A stretch of 64,000 nucleotides of DNA from Pedobacter nutrimenti (GCF_003208655.1 NZ_QKLU01000003.1:186001-250000); one strand, 5' to 3'; numbered from the stretch's first letter, positions 1-8,636 are shown. Numbers and translations: made by a program. Notes: generated by a model not told the origin, from the letters alone.

Positions 1-189
1 CCGCTGTTGCCTGAGGGCTGGACATCATTTTCCTTCAGGGTACAGTACAGAGAATGTATTTTATTGTTCAAAATAGCTACAGCTGAAATCACCATTGAAA
101 ATAAAGGCCACAAAGGCATCGATCTAAAAATCAGAGAGAAAGACCGTCACATTCCCGGGAATAAAGTTGTACAGTTGGATCAGGATTAA
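1..189 (+). CDS. 3' end of a GH65-type glycoside phosphorylase/hydrolase (partial)
   Basis: The reading frame is open from the first base and ends with TAA at 187-189, so only the last 62 residues are present. The segment starting PLLPEGWTSFSFRVQYREC, followed by a short beta-rich tail, looks like the C-terminal domain of glycoside hydrolase family 65 (maltose, trehalose or kojibiose phosphorylases and relatives), where a 'LP..W..l.F.v.yr' pattern is usual. That domain is a small beta sandwich after the catalytic barrel; no catalytic residue lies in this window. A TTG at 7 is not a credible start. The identification rests on a short segment and could be wrong; the alternative is a non-coding open frame. 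Confidence 0.5.
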   Translation, partial: PLLPEGWTSFSFRVQYRECILLFKIATAEITIENKGHKGIDLKIREKDRHIPGNKVVQLDQD

Positions 190-203
190 AATCTTTATTT
201 ATA

Positions 204-234
204 TTGCAACCTTATTCACTATGATGTTGTCTAC
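204..234 (+). promoter_or_regulatory. ECF-type promoter of the sigma factor gene
   Basis: TTGCAACC (204-211), 15 bases, then TTGTCTAC (227-234). The AAC-containing upstream box and GTC-containing downstream box fit the general ECF sigma promoter pattern. The same two octamers with the same spacing occur on the minus strand at 1683-1653. The predicted transcript would start at about 240, essentially at the ATG at 241, so mRNA from this promoter would be leaderless or nearly so. Confidence 0.7.
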
Positions 235-240
235 TTTGAT

Positions 241-810
241 ATGTCCATGGACGAAGAAAAGAAAATTATAGTGCGGATCATCAAAGGAGATCCTAAGGCA
301 TTTTCCTTGCTGGTCGATAAATATCAGAATTTGATTTTTCACATCACCAAGGGGATTGTCCCGGAGCAAATGGATGCAGAGGATGTCTGTCAGGAGGTGT
401 TTGTGAAAATTTATAAAAGTATAGGTACTTTTAAATATCAGTCAAAGTTGTCTACCTGGATTGCAAGAATAACCTATTTTACCGCCCTTAATTACTTAAA
501 AAAAAGCAAAAGAAACGCTACCGAAGACTATCCCGAAGACTTTCTGGATCTGGAAACAGATCAGGATGATCCCCAGGAACTATTGATCAAAAAAAGCACT
601 TCAGCATATATTAACACGCTCATTGGCCAGTTACCGGAAAATTATCGTGTGGTGTTGACCCTGTACCATTTGGAAGAATTTTCTATCGAGGAAATAAGTG
701 AAACGACAGGCATGCCTGAAGGGACCGTAAAAAATTACTTGTTCCGGGCGCGCAAGCTGCTTAAGGATATAATTGCACCTCATTTAAAAAAGGATTATGA
801 AGAAAGATGA
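241..810 (+). CDS. ECF RNA polymerase sigma factor (sigma-70 family)
   Basis: A 189-residue extracytoplasmic-function sigma factor. Region 2 spans about residues 22-90 (LVDKYQNLIF, then DAEDVCQEVFVKIYKS, which is the core-binding and -10 recognition part). Region 4 spans about 128-182 (LPENYRVVLTLYHLEEFS, then EISETTGMPEGTVKNYLFRA as the helix-turn-helix contacting the -35 box). There is no C-terminal extension. The start is ATG 241; ATG 247 is an in-frame alternative. The gene overlaps the next one by 14 bases, so the two are translationally coupled. An ECF-type promoter directly upstream, repeated before the gene at 1633 on the other strand, suggests positive autoregulation. The inducing signal is unknown. 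Confidence 0.93.
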   Translation: MSMDEEKKIIVRIIKGDPKAFSLLVDKYQNLIFHITKGIVPEQMDAEDVCQEVFVKIYKSIGTFKYQSKLSTWIARITYFTALNYLKKSKRNATEDYPEDFLDLETDQDDPQELLIKKSTSAYINTLIGQLPENYRVVLTLYHLEEFSIEEISETTGMPEGTVKNYLFRARKLLKDIIAPHLKKDYEER

Positions 811-1204
811 TGATTTAAGAATTCAGGAAATTCTTGACCGCAAAATGAAAGGAACGGCACATGTTCCTTTTGAAAAGGTAAACGCTGAAGACTTACAGGC
901 CTATGAATTGCTTTACGATCAATTGGCCAAAGCGCCTACTGAACATCTTTCGATGTCCTTCAAATCAAATGTCCTCAGGCGCATCCAAGTCGAAAAGAAA
1001 AAAAACAGTGATGTGTTATTTTACTGGCTCTTGGGGGCTGTTTGCTTGATTGGTGCCGTTGTAATTGTCTCGATGTTCTTTGTTTTTAAAGAGTCCCTTG
1101 CACCGGCCTTAAGTATTGCCGATCGGTTTAAAGGCTTTATTCTCCTTGGCCTGGTTGCCATATTTGCATTCAACAGGGTCGAGAAAAAACTAAGCAACGG
1201 CTAA
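797..1204 (+). CDS. Small membrane protein, candidate regulator of the upstream sigma factor
   Basis: 135 residues with a cytoplasmic, charged N-terminal part (about 1-72) followed by two hydrophobic segments (about 74-96, beginning FYWLLGAVCLIGAVV, and about 112-126, FILLGLVAIFAF) and a short basic tail. This layout, together with the 14-base overlap with the sigma gene, is what one expects of a membrane-bound anti-sigma or sigma-modulating partner, but I see no recognisable zinc-binding anti-sigma motif (HxxxCxxC) and the family was not identified. It ends just before a strong bidirectional terminator. Function is therefore inferred from position only. Confidence 0.75.
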   Translation: MKKDDDLRIQEILDRKMKGTAHVPFEKVNAEDLQAYELLYDQLAKAPTEHLSMSFKSNVLRRIQVEKKKNSDVLFYWLLGAVCLIGAVVIVSMFFVFKESLAPALSIADRFKGFILLGLVAIFAFNRVEKKLSNG

Positions 1205-1232
1205 AGAGAACTGGCCACAAAAAGGCTGAAAA

Positions 1233-1263
1233 AATTAATGGGGCCATTATAGCCCCATTAATT
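1233..1263. terminator. Bidirectional intrinsic terminator between convergent genes
   Basis: Perfect 12-bp inverted repeat: AATTAATGGGGC (1233-1244) and GCCCCATTAATT (1252-1263) with a 7-base loop. It lies between the stop codons of the plus-strand gene at 1204 and the minus-strand gene at 1268, with short T runs on either side. Confidence 0.8.
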
Positions 1264-1267
1264 TTGT

Positions 1268-1633
1268 TTAAGCATCTTGGTTGTTTTTTGAAAGGTGGTT
1301 GTTCAACAGGTAATAGAACAACAAGCCAACAGAAAGGAAAATCAGAATTACGCCATAAGGCAGCAGGGATTCATCCATATTATAGGGAATAAATTCCTGG
1401 ACAATTAAGCCAAGGCCACCAAAGCCCGCCAGAAAAACCCACTTCAGGGTGTTCTGTTGTCTCTCTTTATACCCCAGGCTATCTTTTAATATGGCTTTTA
1501 CCAGACTTTCATCAGTCAGTCCGGCTTCCACTATTTTCTTTTTGATTCGAAATTTTAACAATTGAACAATGGCCATTGAAGTGATCCAGGTGACCATTAT
1601 GATCATTAAAAAAGGTGCAATTTTGTATAACAT
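1268..1633 (-). CDS. Small membrane protein, predicted member of the local ECF regulon
   Basis: 121 residues from ATG 1633 (a TTG at 1660 is also open but lies inside the promoter, so it is rejected). Three hydrophobic segments are visible: about 6-26 (starting PFLMIIMVTWITSMAIV), about 65-78 (VFLAGFGGLGLIV) and about 92-112 (ending SVGLLFYYLL). The loop between the first two is charged. The protein resembles small uncharacterised Bacteroidota membrane proteins often found beside ECF sigma genes; I could not assign a family with certainty. The promoter 20 bases upstream is identical in both boxes and in spacing to that of the sigma gene at 241, so it is probably transcribed by that sigma factor. 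Confidence 0.8.
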   Translation of the reverse strand: MLYKIAPFLMIIMVTWITSMAIVQLLKFRIKKKIVEAGLTDESLVKAILKDSLGYKERQQNTLKWVFLAGFGGLGLIVQEFIPYNMDESLLPYGVILIFLSVGLLFYYLLNNHLSKNNQDA

Positions 1634-1652
1634 GGTGTAATGGTTTTTAAAA

Positions 1653-1683
1653 GTAGACAATTGCTTTTGGATTTAGGTTGCAA
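1653..1683 (-). promoter_or_regulatory. ECF-type promoter, copy identical to the sigma gene promoter
   Basis: Read on the minus strand: TTGCAACC (1683-1676), 15 bases, TTGTCTAC (1660-1653). The expected transcription start near 1647 gives a leader of about 14 bases before ATG 1633. I saw this pair of boxes only here and at 204-234 in the window. Confidence 0.7.
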
Positions 1684-1756
1684 TAAAATGTAAATAATTT
1701 AAATCAGTTTAAATTTTGCTCCTGCAATTTATTGGTTAGCTGTCCATGGTCAACAA

Positions 1757-4147
1757 TCAGTTGGCCCGGTTTCTTTCTTCTTCGTTTCCCGGATTCCTGT
1801 TTTTGGATTTTAAACTGATGTTTCCAAATTTATAACTCAAAGCGATTCTAAACCCCCTTGTATCTCTGTAAGTTTTAACATTGTTTTCTACACCATTGGA
1901 TTTGTAGGTCATCAAAGGTTTCTGAGCATTTAACAAATCTTCCCCGGTAATGGTAAGGGCCAGGTTTTTTTGCAGAAATAAAAATTTCATGGAAGCGTCC
2001 AGCATATTCAATGATGAAAGGTGAAAAATCTGGTAACGTCCGGGCAATTGTAAACTATAGTTCAAACCCAGGAATACCGATTTCGATGAATTGAGTGTGA
2101 AATCGTTATTGGTATAAAAATATCCATTAGCCCCGTCAATAGATTGTATAAGACTAACTTTTGATTTTACGTTCTGATAATTGATGTTAAAGCCAGTAAT
2201 GCTGTTCCACCAGGACCATTTTTTAAAATTGTAATAGGTGGAAAATCCAATCTGGTAGGTATTGGCATAATTCAAAGGGGTGCTTTTTGTCCTATTTGTA
2301 GCCGCATCTACAATGGAGAGCTCCTGTCCAAAATCGGTGACCTGGGAAAAGTAAATGTTGCTAACCCAGTTTTGTTTTCTGATATAAGAAAATTCTATAT
2401 TATTGATAAAGGAGGGCTTTAAAAATGGATTTCCTTCAGCATAATAATAAGGGCTTGTTTTCACCACAAAGGGGTTCAGGTAATCAAAGTCCGGTCTTCT
2501 GATTCTTCGGCTGTAATTAAGGGAATAAGAATTTTGATCATTTGGAACATAGGTGATGTATGCGGTGGGAAACAGTTTGAGGTAATTGTTTTTATGACTT
2601 TGGTCCAGGTTCCCCGAATAACCTTCAGTTTGTGTAGCTTCCATACGCAAGCCAATTTGAGTTTCCCATTGCGCATTTATTTTTTTATTGCCCGAAAAAT
2701 ATAAGGCTTCATTGTGTTCCTTATAGTTAAAGATGTTGGATTGATCGAGGTCCAGGACCGGGATTCCTGTCTGACGATTGTAAACAACCAGATCATTATG
2801 GGTATTGGTATAGGAAAGCTTTGCCCCAAAGCTGATGTTGGCCCAGTGACCAGGCAATGAAAAGTCTATTTTCCCTGAATAATTTTCAATTTTATTCATG
2901 TTGTTATTGCTTGATGAAAAGAATTTGTTTTCAATAACCTGTTTTTGCTGATCTAATTCATTCCCTTGAAAAAAGCGCTCATCTTTTTTTCTGTAATTGA
3001 AGTAGTCGAAATCCATAGTGATATTTTTTCCCAGGGAGTCTAAAGCAAATGAATGGTACCAGTTCAGGGAATTCATTTCAGGTTTGTTGTTTGCCCAAAC
3101 ATCGGAAACCACATAAGCATTAATGGTTTTTGTCGTCCTGTCAAACCGGCTTGTAAAAGGATGGTTGGTAGATTCTTTATCCGTTAAACTGCTCAGGTAC
3201 CTGATGCCGCTTGTCCATTTATCGCTGAACTTGTAATCCAGTCCAAAGGATAAGCCCTGGGTCTGGCTTTTGGATTGGTTTCTGATTTCCTGGCTCCATA
3301 GTTCATCTGTATAAAAAATCTGACTGGTTGATGTAGTCAATAGCTTTTGTGTACCCTTATTGAGTGAAGCCTGTAAAGAAAGGGGACCATGATTATAATT
3401 GAACATCGTTTGCAGATTTCCTCCTGCGTACGTTTTTTGGGTATAGGTCGTACCGATACCAACATTCCATGAGTTTGCTTTAGCCGATTTCAGTTTGATG
3501 TTGATTAGCCCGTTGTTTCCCTCTGCATCATACTTTGCAGGCGGGGCGGTGATGACTTCTATACTTTTAATATTGCCCGAAGGAATAGATTTCAAAAAAT
3601 CAGCGAGTTCCTGTTGTGGTATTCTTTGTAAGCGGTCATCAATCATGACCAGTACCTCGCCCTTTCCTGAAATGGAAATATGATCATTTTGAACACTTAC
3701 CGTTGGCGTCGCCTTCAATGCATCCAGAGCCGTTCCGCCACTAGCCATTACCGAATTTTCAACATTAAATACCAACCTGTCTAACTTTCGTTCTATGACT
3801 CTTTTTGTACCGCTAATGGTTACCCCCTGAAGCGCTGTTGTTTCATTAACTTCTATCAAACCCAGGTCAATATTCTGATCCAAGCTAAGTTCCCGGCTGG
3901 TAAATTTTGTACCCAATTGTTCCAAAATCAAACGGTAATTTCCTTTTTCAACCTGCATAAAGAAATAACCTGTCGTGTCGCTGAGTGCTTGTCTGACGAG
4001 CAAACTGTCATTTTTGAATAAATTGGCGTACACAAATTCTATGGGAACTTTATGAGTGTTCACGATCTTGCCTTTTAATGAAAACTGCTGACCGAAAACA
4101 TTGACCTGAAGTAAAACGGCAATTAATAGAGGAATAATCTGCTTCAT
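1757..4147 (-). CDS. Outer membrane beta-barrel protein with carboxypeptidase-like regulatory domain (TonB-receptor-like)
   Basis: 796 residues. A signal peptide (MKQIIPLLIAVLLQVNVFG, then Q) is followed by a carboxypeptidase D regulatory-like Ig domain (about 21-105, with VYANLFKNDSLL and TTGYFFMQVEKGNYRL), a plug-like domain (about 118-220, with ALDALKATPTVSV and IDDRLQRIPQQELADFL, IKSIEVITAPPAKYDAEG) and a long barrel of the type Pfam calls outer membrane protein beta-barrel family 3. The plug pattern 'PP.ARYDAEG..G.INI' is typical of this TonB-dependent-receptor relative. It acts in the outer membrane; the ligand is unknown. It is transcribed alone, with its 3' end about 100 bases from the neighbouring minus-strand gene's promoter. 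The N-terminus shows no STN domain, so no direct signalling to a sigma/FecR pair is expected. Confidence 0.9.
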   Translation of the reverse strand: MKQIIPLLIAVLLQVNVFGQQFSLKGKIVNTHKVPIEFVYANLFKNDSLLVRQALSDTTGYFFMQVEKGNYRLILEQLGTKFTSRELSLDQNIDLGLIEVNETTALQGVTISGTKRVIERKLDRLVFNVENSVMASGGTALDALKATPTVSVQNDHISISGKGEVLVMIDDRLQRIPQQELADFLKSIPSGNIKSIEVITAPPAKYDAEGNNGLINIKLKSAKANSWNVGIGTTYTQKTYAGGNLQTMFNYNHGPLSLQASLNKGTQKLLTTSTSQIFYTDELWSQEIRNQSKSQTQGLSFGLDYKFSDKWTSGIRYLSSLTDKESTNHPFTSRFDRTTKTINAYVVSDVWANNKPEMNSLNWYHSFALDSLGKNITMDFDYFNYRKKDERFFQGNELDQQKQVIENKFFSSSNNNMNKIENYSGKIDFSLPGHWANISFGAKLSYTNTHNDLVVYNRQTGIPVLDLDQSNIFNYKEHNEALYFSGNKKINAQWETQIGLRMEATQTEGYSGNLDQSHKNNYLKLFPTAYITYVPNDQNSYSLNYSRRIRRPDFDYLNPFVVKTSPYYYAEGNPFLKPSFINNIEFSYIRKQNWVSNIYFSQVTDFGQELSIVDAATNRTKSTPLNYANTYQIGFSTYYNFKKWSWWNSITGFNINYQNVKSKVSLIQSIDGANGYFYTNNDFTLNSSKSVFLGLNYSLQLPGRYQIFHLSSLNMLDASMKFLFLQKNLALTITGEDLLNAQKPLMTYKSNGVENNVKTYRDTRGFRIALSYKFGNISLKSKNRNPGNEEERNRAN

Positions 4148-4261
4148 AATTTCTGTTAAATTTTGTACAAAACTGTAGTACGGAGACCTGTTTGGCTACT
4201 TTTTTCGACGAACCCATGCGGTTGATCTACTAACCCATTTTTTTACCTTTATGCGAATAGA

Positions 4262-4269
4262 TACTTTTG
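4262..4269 (+). promoter_or_regulatory. Candidate Bacteroidota -7 element (TACTTTTG)
   Basis: TACTTTTG matches TAnnTTTG and would start transcription about 13 bases before ATG 4286. No TTG/TTTG box is present at the expected -33 distance, so this is a partial match. Confidence 0.35.
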
Positions 4270-4285
4270 TCTAAAACCATTACAG

Positions 4286-5305
4286 ATGTACCACAGCACA
4301 TTATCCAAGCGGTCAGAACAACTTATTCACCTTATATTTTGGACATTTACAGCATATTTTGCCTGCGTGATTAATCTTTTTGAATTCAGGTTTATTGATC
4401 CTGAGTTGTTTTACCTCACTTATGTGATTGTTTTTGTGGCAACCTTTTATTTTCATTACCTGTTTATAATGAAATGGGTCTTTAAAGCATTTCAATGGAA
4501 AAGATTAGTGTTTGGTTTATTTATCTCTTACCTGGTTTTTACTTCATTAAGGTGGTTTGCAGAACAGTTTCTGACCGGGGTTTTATTGGATAAAGTCAAT
4601 TACATCCATCCGACTTTTATCCGCTATTTAATCGATAACCTACAGTATAGTGTAAGGCCAATCGTGTTCAGCTCCTTTCTGTGGTTTACTATTTATTTTA
4701 TCCATGTTTTAGAAGAAAACAAAAACGCAGAGATCAAATTTCTCAAAGCCCAGATCAATCCTCATTTCGTTTTTAACAGCCTGAACAATATTTATTCGAT
4801 GGTTTATTTTCAATCTGAAAAAGCTTTACCTGCAATTGAAAAATTGAGTGAGGTGATGCGGTTTACAACCTATTACTCCCAAAAAGAAAAGATTAATCTA
4901 AGTGAAGAAATCAATTACATAAAGGCATACGTGGAACTGGAACAGTTCAGACATGAGGAAAGTGGTTTTGTACAAATGAACATCAAAACCGATGATGACC
5001 ATGTTGAAATTCCGCCCTACACGTTATCTCCGCTGATCGAGAATGCTTTAAAACACGGGCTTGTCTCTGTACAGCATCCCATCGTTATAGACATCAGCGT
5101 TTATTCAAAACAATTGTCTTTTTTTGTGAAAAATGAAATTGGAACACAGAAAAAAGATAAGCTAGGGGGAATAGGATTGGATAACCTTAAAAAACGATTG
5201 GATATTTATTATCCAAATGCACATCAACTGAACCTGACCAATGAAAATAATCAATTCACCGCCCAGCTTCAAATTGATTTAAAACGATACCTTAATAAGC
5301 TATAA
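4286..5305 (+). CDS. LytS/YehU-type sensor histidine kinase
   Basis: 339 residues. Four hydrophobic segments occupy the N-terminal half (about 11-32, 42-66, 73-100 and 123-142), making a membrane sensor without a large extracellular domain. The kinase part starts with the His_kinase signature LKAQINPHFVFNSLNNIYSM, where His160 is the probable phosphorylation site, and ends with a HATPase region containing SPLIENALKHGL (N box) and GGIGLDNLKKRL (G box). It is followed 14 bases later by a LytTR response regulator, its natural partner. Start ATG 4286 lies just after a TAnnTTTG element. The signal is unknown; the permease gene downstream is a plausible target of the pair. Confidence 0.93.
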   Translation: MYHSTLSKRSEQLIHLIFWTFTAYFACVINLFEFRFIDPELFYLTYVIVFVATFYFHYLFIMKWVFKAFQWKRLVFGLFISYLVFTSLRWFAEQFLTGVLLDKVNYIHPTFIRYLIDNLQYSVRPIVFSSFLWFTIYFIHVLEENKNAEIKFLKAQINPHFVFNSLNNIYSMVYFQSEKALPAIEKLSEVMRFTTYYSQKEKINLSEEINYIKAYVELEQFRHEESGFVQMNIKTDDDHVEIPPYTLSPLIENALKHGLVSVQHPIVIDISVYSKQLSFFVKNEIGTQKKDKLGGIGLDNLKKRLDIYYPNAHQLNLTNENNQFTAQLQIDLKRYLNKL

Positions 5306-5319
5306 ATATCAAAGGCCCT

Positions 5320-6018
5320 ATGCTGAAAAAAAGAATAAACTGTATTATCCTGGATGATGAACCTTTTGCTGTAAAACTTATAGCGGATTATGCATCGAAA
5401 ATTGCCCAGCTAAATGTTTTGTATGCGGGGAGCGATGTGTTCAAAGCCATAGAGATACTCAACAGTCAAACGGTGGATTTGATTTTTTTAGATATTCAAA
5501 TGCCAGAACTGACAGGCATTGAGCTAATGCAAATGTTTAACCAAAAGCATAATTTCATCATTACTTCCGCTTATGCCGAATATGCTCTGGATGTGTACCA
5601 GTTTCATGTGATCGACTTTCTGTTAAAACCAATTGTATTCAACCGCTTTTATCAGAGCATAGAAAAATATAATCGCTGGCAACAAACCTTCCAAAGTGCT
5701 GATACAGATGATTTTTTGTTTGTTAAGGCAGACCGGAAACATTATAAAATTGCCACAGATTCAATTTTGTATATTGAAGGACTGAAAGACTACATCCGGA
5801 TCCATACCCATACCGAAAGGATCATCGTTTTGGAAAATATGAAAGACATTTTGGAAAAACTGCCTGAAAACAGGTTTGTCCGTATCCACCGTTCCTATAT
5901 TATTCCCTTAAATAAAATCAAGGTCATCGAAGGAAATCAAATCCTGATGAGCAGCGGGGAATACCTGTCTATCGGGGAAACTTACCGGAAACTGATCGGA
6001 GAGTGGATCACTAAATAA
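5320..6018 (+). CDS. LytTR-family response regulator
   Basis: 232 residues. The receiver domain (about 5-120) has the acidic pair Asp12-Asp13, the phosphoacceptor Asp58 in IFLDIQMPEL, and a Lys in the FLLKPIVF loop. The LytTR DNA-binding domain (about 130-230) shows FVKADRKHYKI, ILYIEGLKDYIRIHT and the conserved FVRIHRSYIIPLNKI. It pairs with the kinase immediately upstream and should bind direct repeats in target promoters as LytTR domains do. The region 6019-6159 before the permease gene is the obvious place to look; I did not find a convincing repeat pair there by eye. Confidence 0.95.
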   Translation: MLKKRINCIILDDEPFAVKLIADYASKIAQLNVLYAGSDVFKAIEILNSQTVDLIFLDIQMPELTGIELMQMFNQKHNFIITSAYAEYALDVYQFHVIDFLLKPIVFNRFYQSIEKYNRWQQTFQSADTDDFLFVKADRKHYKIATDSILYIEGLKDYIRIHTHTERIIVLENMKDILEKLPENRFVRIHRSYIIPLNKIKVIEGNQILMSSGEYLSIGETYRKLIGEWITK

Positions 6019-6109
6019 AGAAGCCCTGCATTGTACATTTTCGATCTTCTACTGTGCATTAACGAACAGCATCTAAAGCTTCAATATACCTTGAATATCG
6101 ATTATTGCC

Positions 6110-6117
6110 TATTTTTG
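6110..6117 (+). promoter_or_regulatory. Candidate -7 element (TATTTTTG) for the permease gene
   Basis: TATTTTTG matches TAnnTTTG; a TTG at 6091-6093 lies 16 bases upstream, shorter than the usual spacing of about 20. The predicted leader is about 39 bases. Confidence 0.35.
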
Positions 6118-6159
6118 AGTTTGGCATATCATTAGCAGGGCCAGACAAAACAACCGCGT

Positions 6160-8550
6160 ATGCTCAGGACCAATTTAAAAATCGCGCTGCGTAACCTCTG
6201 GAAAAATAAGAGTTATACTTTGATTAATATTCTGGGCCTTTCCATTGGTATGTCCAGCTGTATCCTCATTTTTATCTTTGTTCATTACCAGCTGAGTTTT
6301 GATGGTGGTTATAAAAATGAAAGCCGGATTTACCGGGTGGTTACCGATTGGAAATACAATTCTTACGACGATTATTCTGCCGGGGTGCCCATACCCTTTA
6401 CTTCAGCAGCCAGAAATGAAATTGCAGGCATAGAAAAAATTGGTGCAATAGCCAAAACAGGGAATGTTGTTCATGTGAAAGACCCCAGCGGCAAAGAAAT
6501 TTTAAAAAGCAAGGAAGAGATTTACTATACAGAACCCGAGTTTTTTGAGGTATTTCAGATAGACTGGTCTTATGGTAAACCATCAGAAGCACTGAAGGAG
6601 CCTAATACTGTAGCACTATCAGAAGCTACGGCCATTAAATACTTTGGTCAGGCACAAAATGCCATTGGCAAAAGCATTATCGTTGGAAGCAAAACGGTGG
6701 TACGGGTTACCGGGATTTTTAAGGACATGCCCCAAAACAGCAGTTTCCCTTTAAAGGTTGTGCTAAGCTATAAGAGTTTTTGGGACAGAAACGGTACTTG
6801 CTGGGATTGTATCAACTCCAGCTTCTGCAGTTTTGTATTGCTTAAAGAAGGGCTGAAGGCAGCTGACCTACAACAGACGCTTGAAAAGTTCAATAAAACG
6901 CATTATACAGATCAAAAAATTGCAGGCAATCAGGTGAACAGGCTTCAGCCTTTAAGCGACATTCACTTTAACGGGCGTTATGATAATTTTGCCGATGCAA
7001 CTATTAGCAAGCACCAGATTTATGGTCTTTTAATCATAGGCCTGTTTTTAATCTGTACAGCCTGTATCAATTTTATCAATTTAAATACAGCGCAGGCTGT
7101 GAACCGCTCTAAAGAAGTTGGCGTTCGTAAAGTGATGGGAAGCAAACGTAAAGAGCTGGTGCTTCAGTTTTTAACCGAAACCTTTGTTTTAGTTGTCATT
7201 GCCTTATTGTTTGCCTGTATCCTTAGCGAGCTGGCGATCCCTTCCATGCAAAACCTATTCAAGAACCAACAATCCTTTACCCTGTTCGGCCATTCCACTA
7301 TTTTTCTGTTTATGGCTTTACTGGTCATATTTGTCAGTCTTTTAGCCGGTTTTTATCCGGCAATGGTCATGTCTGGTTTTAGCCCGGCCCTGGCCATTAA
7401 AAACAAAGTTTCTTTGAACAATAATGGACTCAGTCTGCGTAAAATCCTGGTCGTTGTACAGTTTGCGATTACCATTATACTGATTATTGGCACTTTGGTG
7501 ATTGTTCGTCAAATGGAATACCTGCAGCAAAAACCACTGGGTTTCAGCTCAGGCGCCGTAGCTATGGTCGGAATGCCGGGCGATAGCACCAGTAAAAGCA
7601 GACGTGAGGTATTCAGGGAAAAAGTTTTACAAATCCCCGGGGTACAGATGCTCAGTTATTGTCAGTCGGCCCCATTGTCCCAGGATGTGAATTCTAATAA
7701 TTTTACTTATAACGGCATAAAGAACAAGGACTTTGAAGTCCGGACTTCAAATGCAGATGAAAACTATTTTAAGCTTTTTGGCTTAAAAATTATTGCTGGC
7801 AGAATTTTTACCAAAAGCGATACGGCCAACGGTTATGTAGTTAATGAAACCTTTCTTAAAAAAGTGGGTGTGGCCAACCCGCAGGATGCCATTGGTAAAA
7901 TGATCAAAGCTTCAGGGGGCAGTCTTCCCGTTGTTGGAGTGGTAAAAGATTTTAATGATAAATCTCTAAAAGAAAACATTTCAGGGCTCATTATTTCTCC
8001 GAACAGGAACCAGTACTGGAACGCAGCCATAAAACTGGAAGGAGAACAAATGCTTGCTGCGATGAAACAGATTGAAGCTGTATGGAACGTAACTTTTCCC
8101 ACCAGCATTTACGATTCGAACTTTGTTGACGAAAGAATTAAAGGCTATTATGAGAGTGAGCTGATCATGGGCGTATTGTTTAAAGTCTTTGCCGGTGTCA
8201 TTATTTTTATTTCCTTTATTGGTCTATTTGGTTTGATCTCATTTGTTGCTGCGCAAAGAACTAAAGAAGTTGCCATTAGAAAAGTACTGGGGGCTTCCAC
8301 TTTCGAACTGGTCAAAATGCTCAACAGCTCATTTCTGATAATGGTTTTTCTGGCCAATCTGGTGGCCTGGCCATTGGCCTACCTGTTTGTTTCCAAATGG
8401 CTGTCTACTTTTGCTTACCGGATAGATTTGAGCATATGGCCTTTTGTGCTGGCCATGTGTATTTCTATGCTGATCACCTTGGTTACCGTGAGCATCAGAT
8501 CGTATAAGGCGGCCAGTGCCAATACCATAGACGCACTTAAATACGAGTAA
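6160..8550 (+). CDS. ABC transporter permease, MacB/FtsX type (two-module)
   Basis: 796 residues with the common Bacteroidota double layout: an N-terminal membrane segment after LKIALRNLWKNKSYTLINIL, a first MacB-like periplasmic domain (about 50-270), three membrane helices in an FtsX domain (about 286-405, containing AVNRSKEVGVRKVMGS), a further helix near 425-445, a second periplasmic domain (about 450-650) and a C-terminal FtsX domain (about 670-790, containing AQRTKEVAIRKVLGAS). The repeated 'KEV.(I/V)RKV(L/M)G' motifs are the coupling-helix signatures for the ATPase. No ATP-binding subunit is encoded next to it, so it either uses one encoded elsewhere or acts as a mechanotransmission-type permease. 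It follows the LytS/LytTR pair by 141 bases, and such pairs often regulate permeases of this family. A terminator follows. Confidence 0.93.
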   Translation: MLRTNLKIALRNLWKNKSYTLINILGLSIGMSSCILIFIFVHYQLSFDGGYKNESRIYRVVTDWKYNSYDDYSAGVPIPFTSAARNEIAGIEKIGAIAKTGNVVHVKDPSGKEILKSKEEIYYTEPEFFEVFQIDWSYGKPSEALKEPNTVALSEATAIKYFGQAQNAIGKSIIVGSKTVVRVTGIFKDMPQNSSFPLKVVLSYKSFWDRNGTCWDCINSSFCSFVLLKEGLKAADLQQTLEKFNKTHYTDQKIAGNQVNRLQPLSDIHFNGRYDNFADATISKHQIYGLLIIGLFLICTACINFINLNTAQAVNRSKEVGVRKVMGSKRKELVLQFLTETFVLVVIALLFACILSELAIPSMQNLFKNQQSFTLFGHSTIFLFMALLVIFVSLLAGFYPAMVMSGFSPALAIKNKVSLNNNGLSLRKILVVVQFAITIILIIGTLVIVRQMEYLQQKPLGFSSGAVAMVGMPGDSTSKSRREVFREKVLQIPGVQMLSYCQSAPLSQDVNSNNFTYNGIKNKDFEVRTSNADENYFKLFGLKIIAGRIFTKSDTANGYVVNETFLKKVGVANPQDAIGKMIKASGGSLPVVGVVKDFNDKSLKENISGLIISPNRNQYWNAAIKLEGEQMLAAMKQIEAVWNVTFPTSIYDSNFVDERIKGYYESELIMGVLFKVFAGVIIFISFIGLFGLISFVAAQRTKEVAIRKVLGASTFELVKMLNSSFLIMVFLANLVAWPLAYLFVSKWLSTFAYRIDLSIWPFVLAMCISMLITLVTVSIRSYKAASANTIDALKYE

Positions 8551-8563
8551 TACAGGAGCTTTA

Positions 8564-8598
8564 CCGGTGAAATAGATCCGTTCACCGGGTTTTTCTTT
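8564..8598 (+). terminator. Intrinsic terminator after the permease gene
   Basis: CCGGTGAA (8564-8571) pairs with TTCACCGG (8581-8588) across a 9-base loop, followed by GTTTTTCTTT. It lies 13 bases after the stop codon. Confidence 0.75.
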
Positions 8599-8605
8599 GT
8601 TGTTC

Positions 8606-8636
8606 TTGTTTGTAGTGCAAACTATATTTACATTTG
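8606..8636 (+). promoter_or_regulatory. Promoter with an embedded dyad operator
   Basis: TTG (8606-8608), 20 bases, TACATTTG (8629-8636): a full match to the Bacteroidota -33/-7 promoter. Between the two boxes sits the dyad GTTTG-TAGTG-CAAAC (8608-8622), a position from which a bound protein would block transcription. Nearly the same sequence occurs at 9616-9630. The small winged-helix regulator at 9240 is the natural candidate to bind both. Confidence 0.6.
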
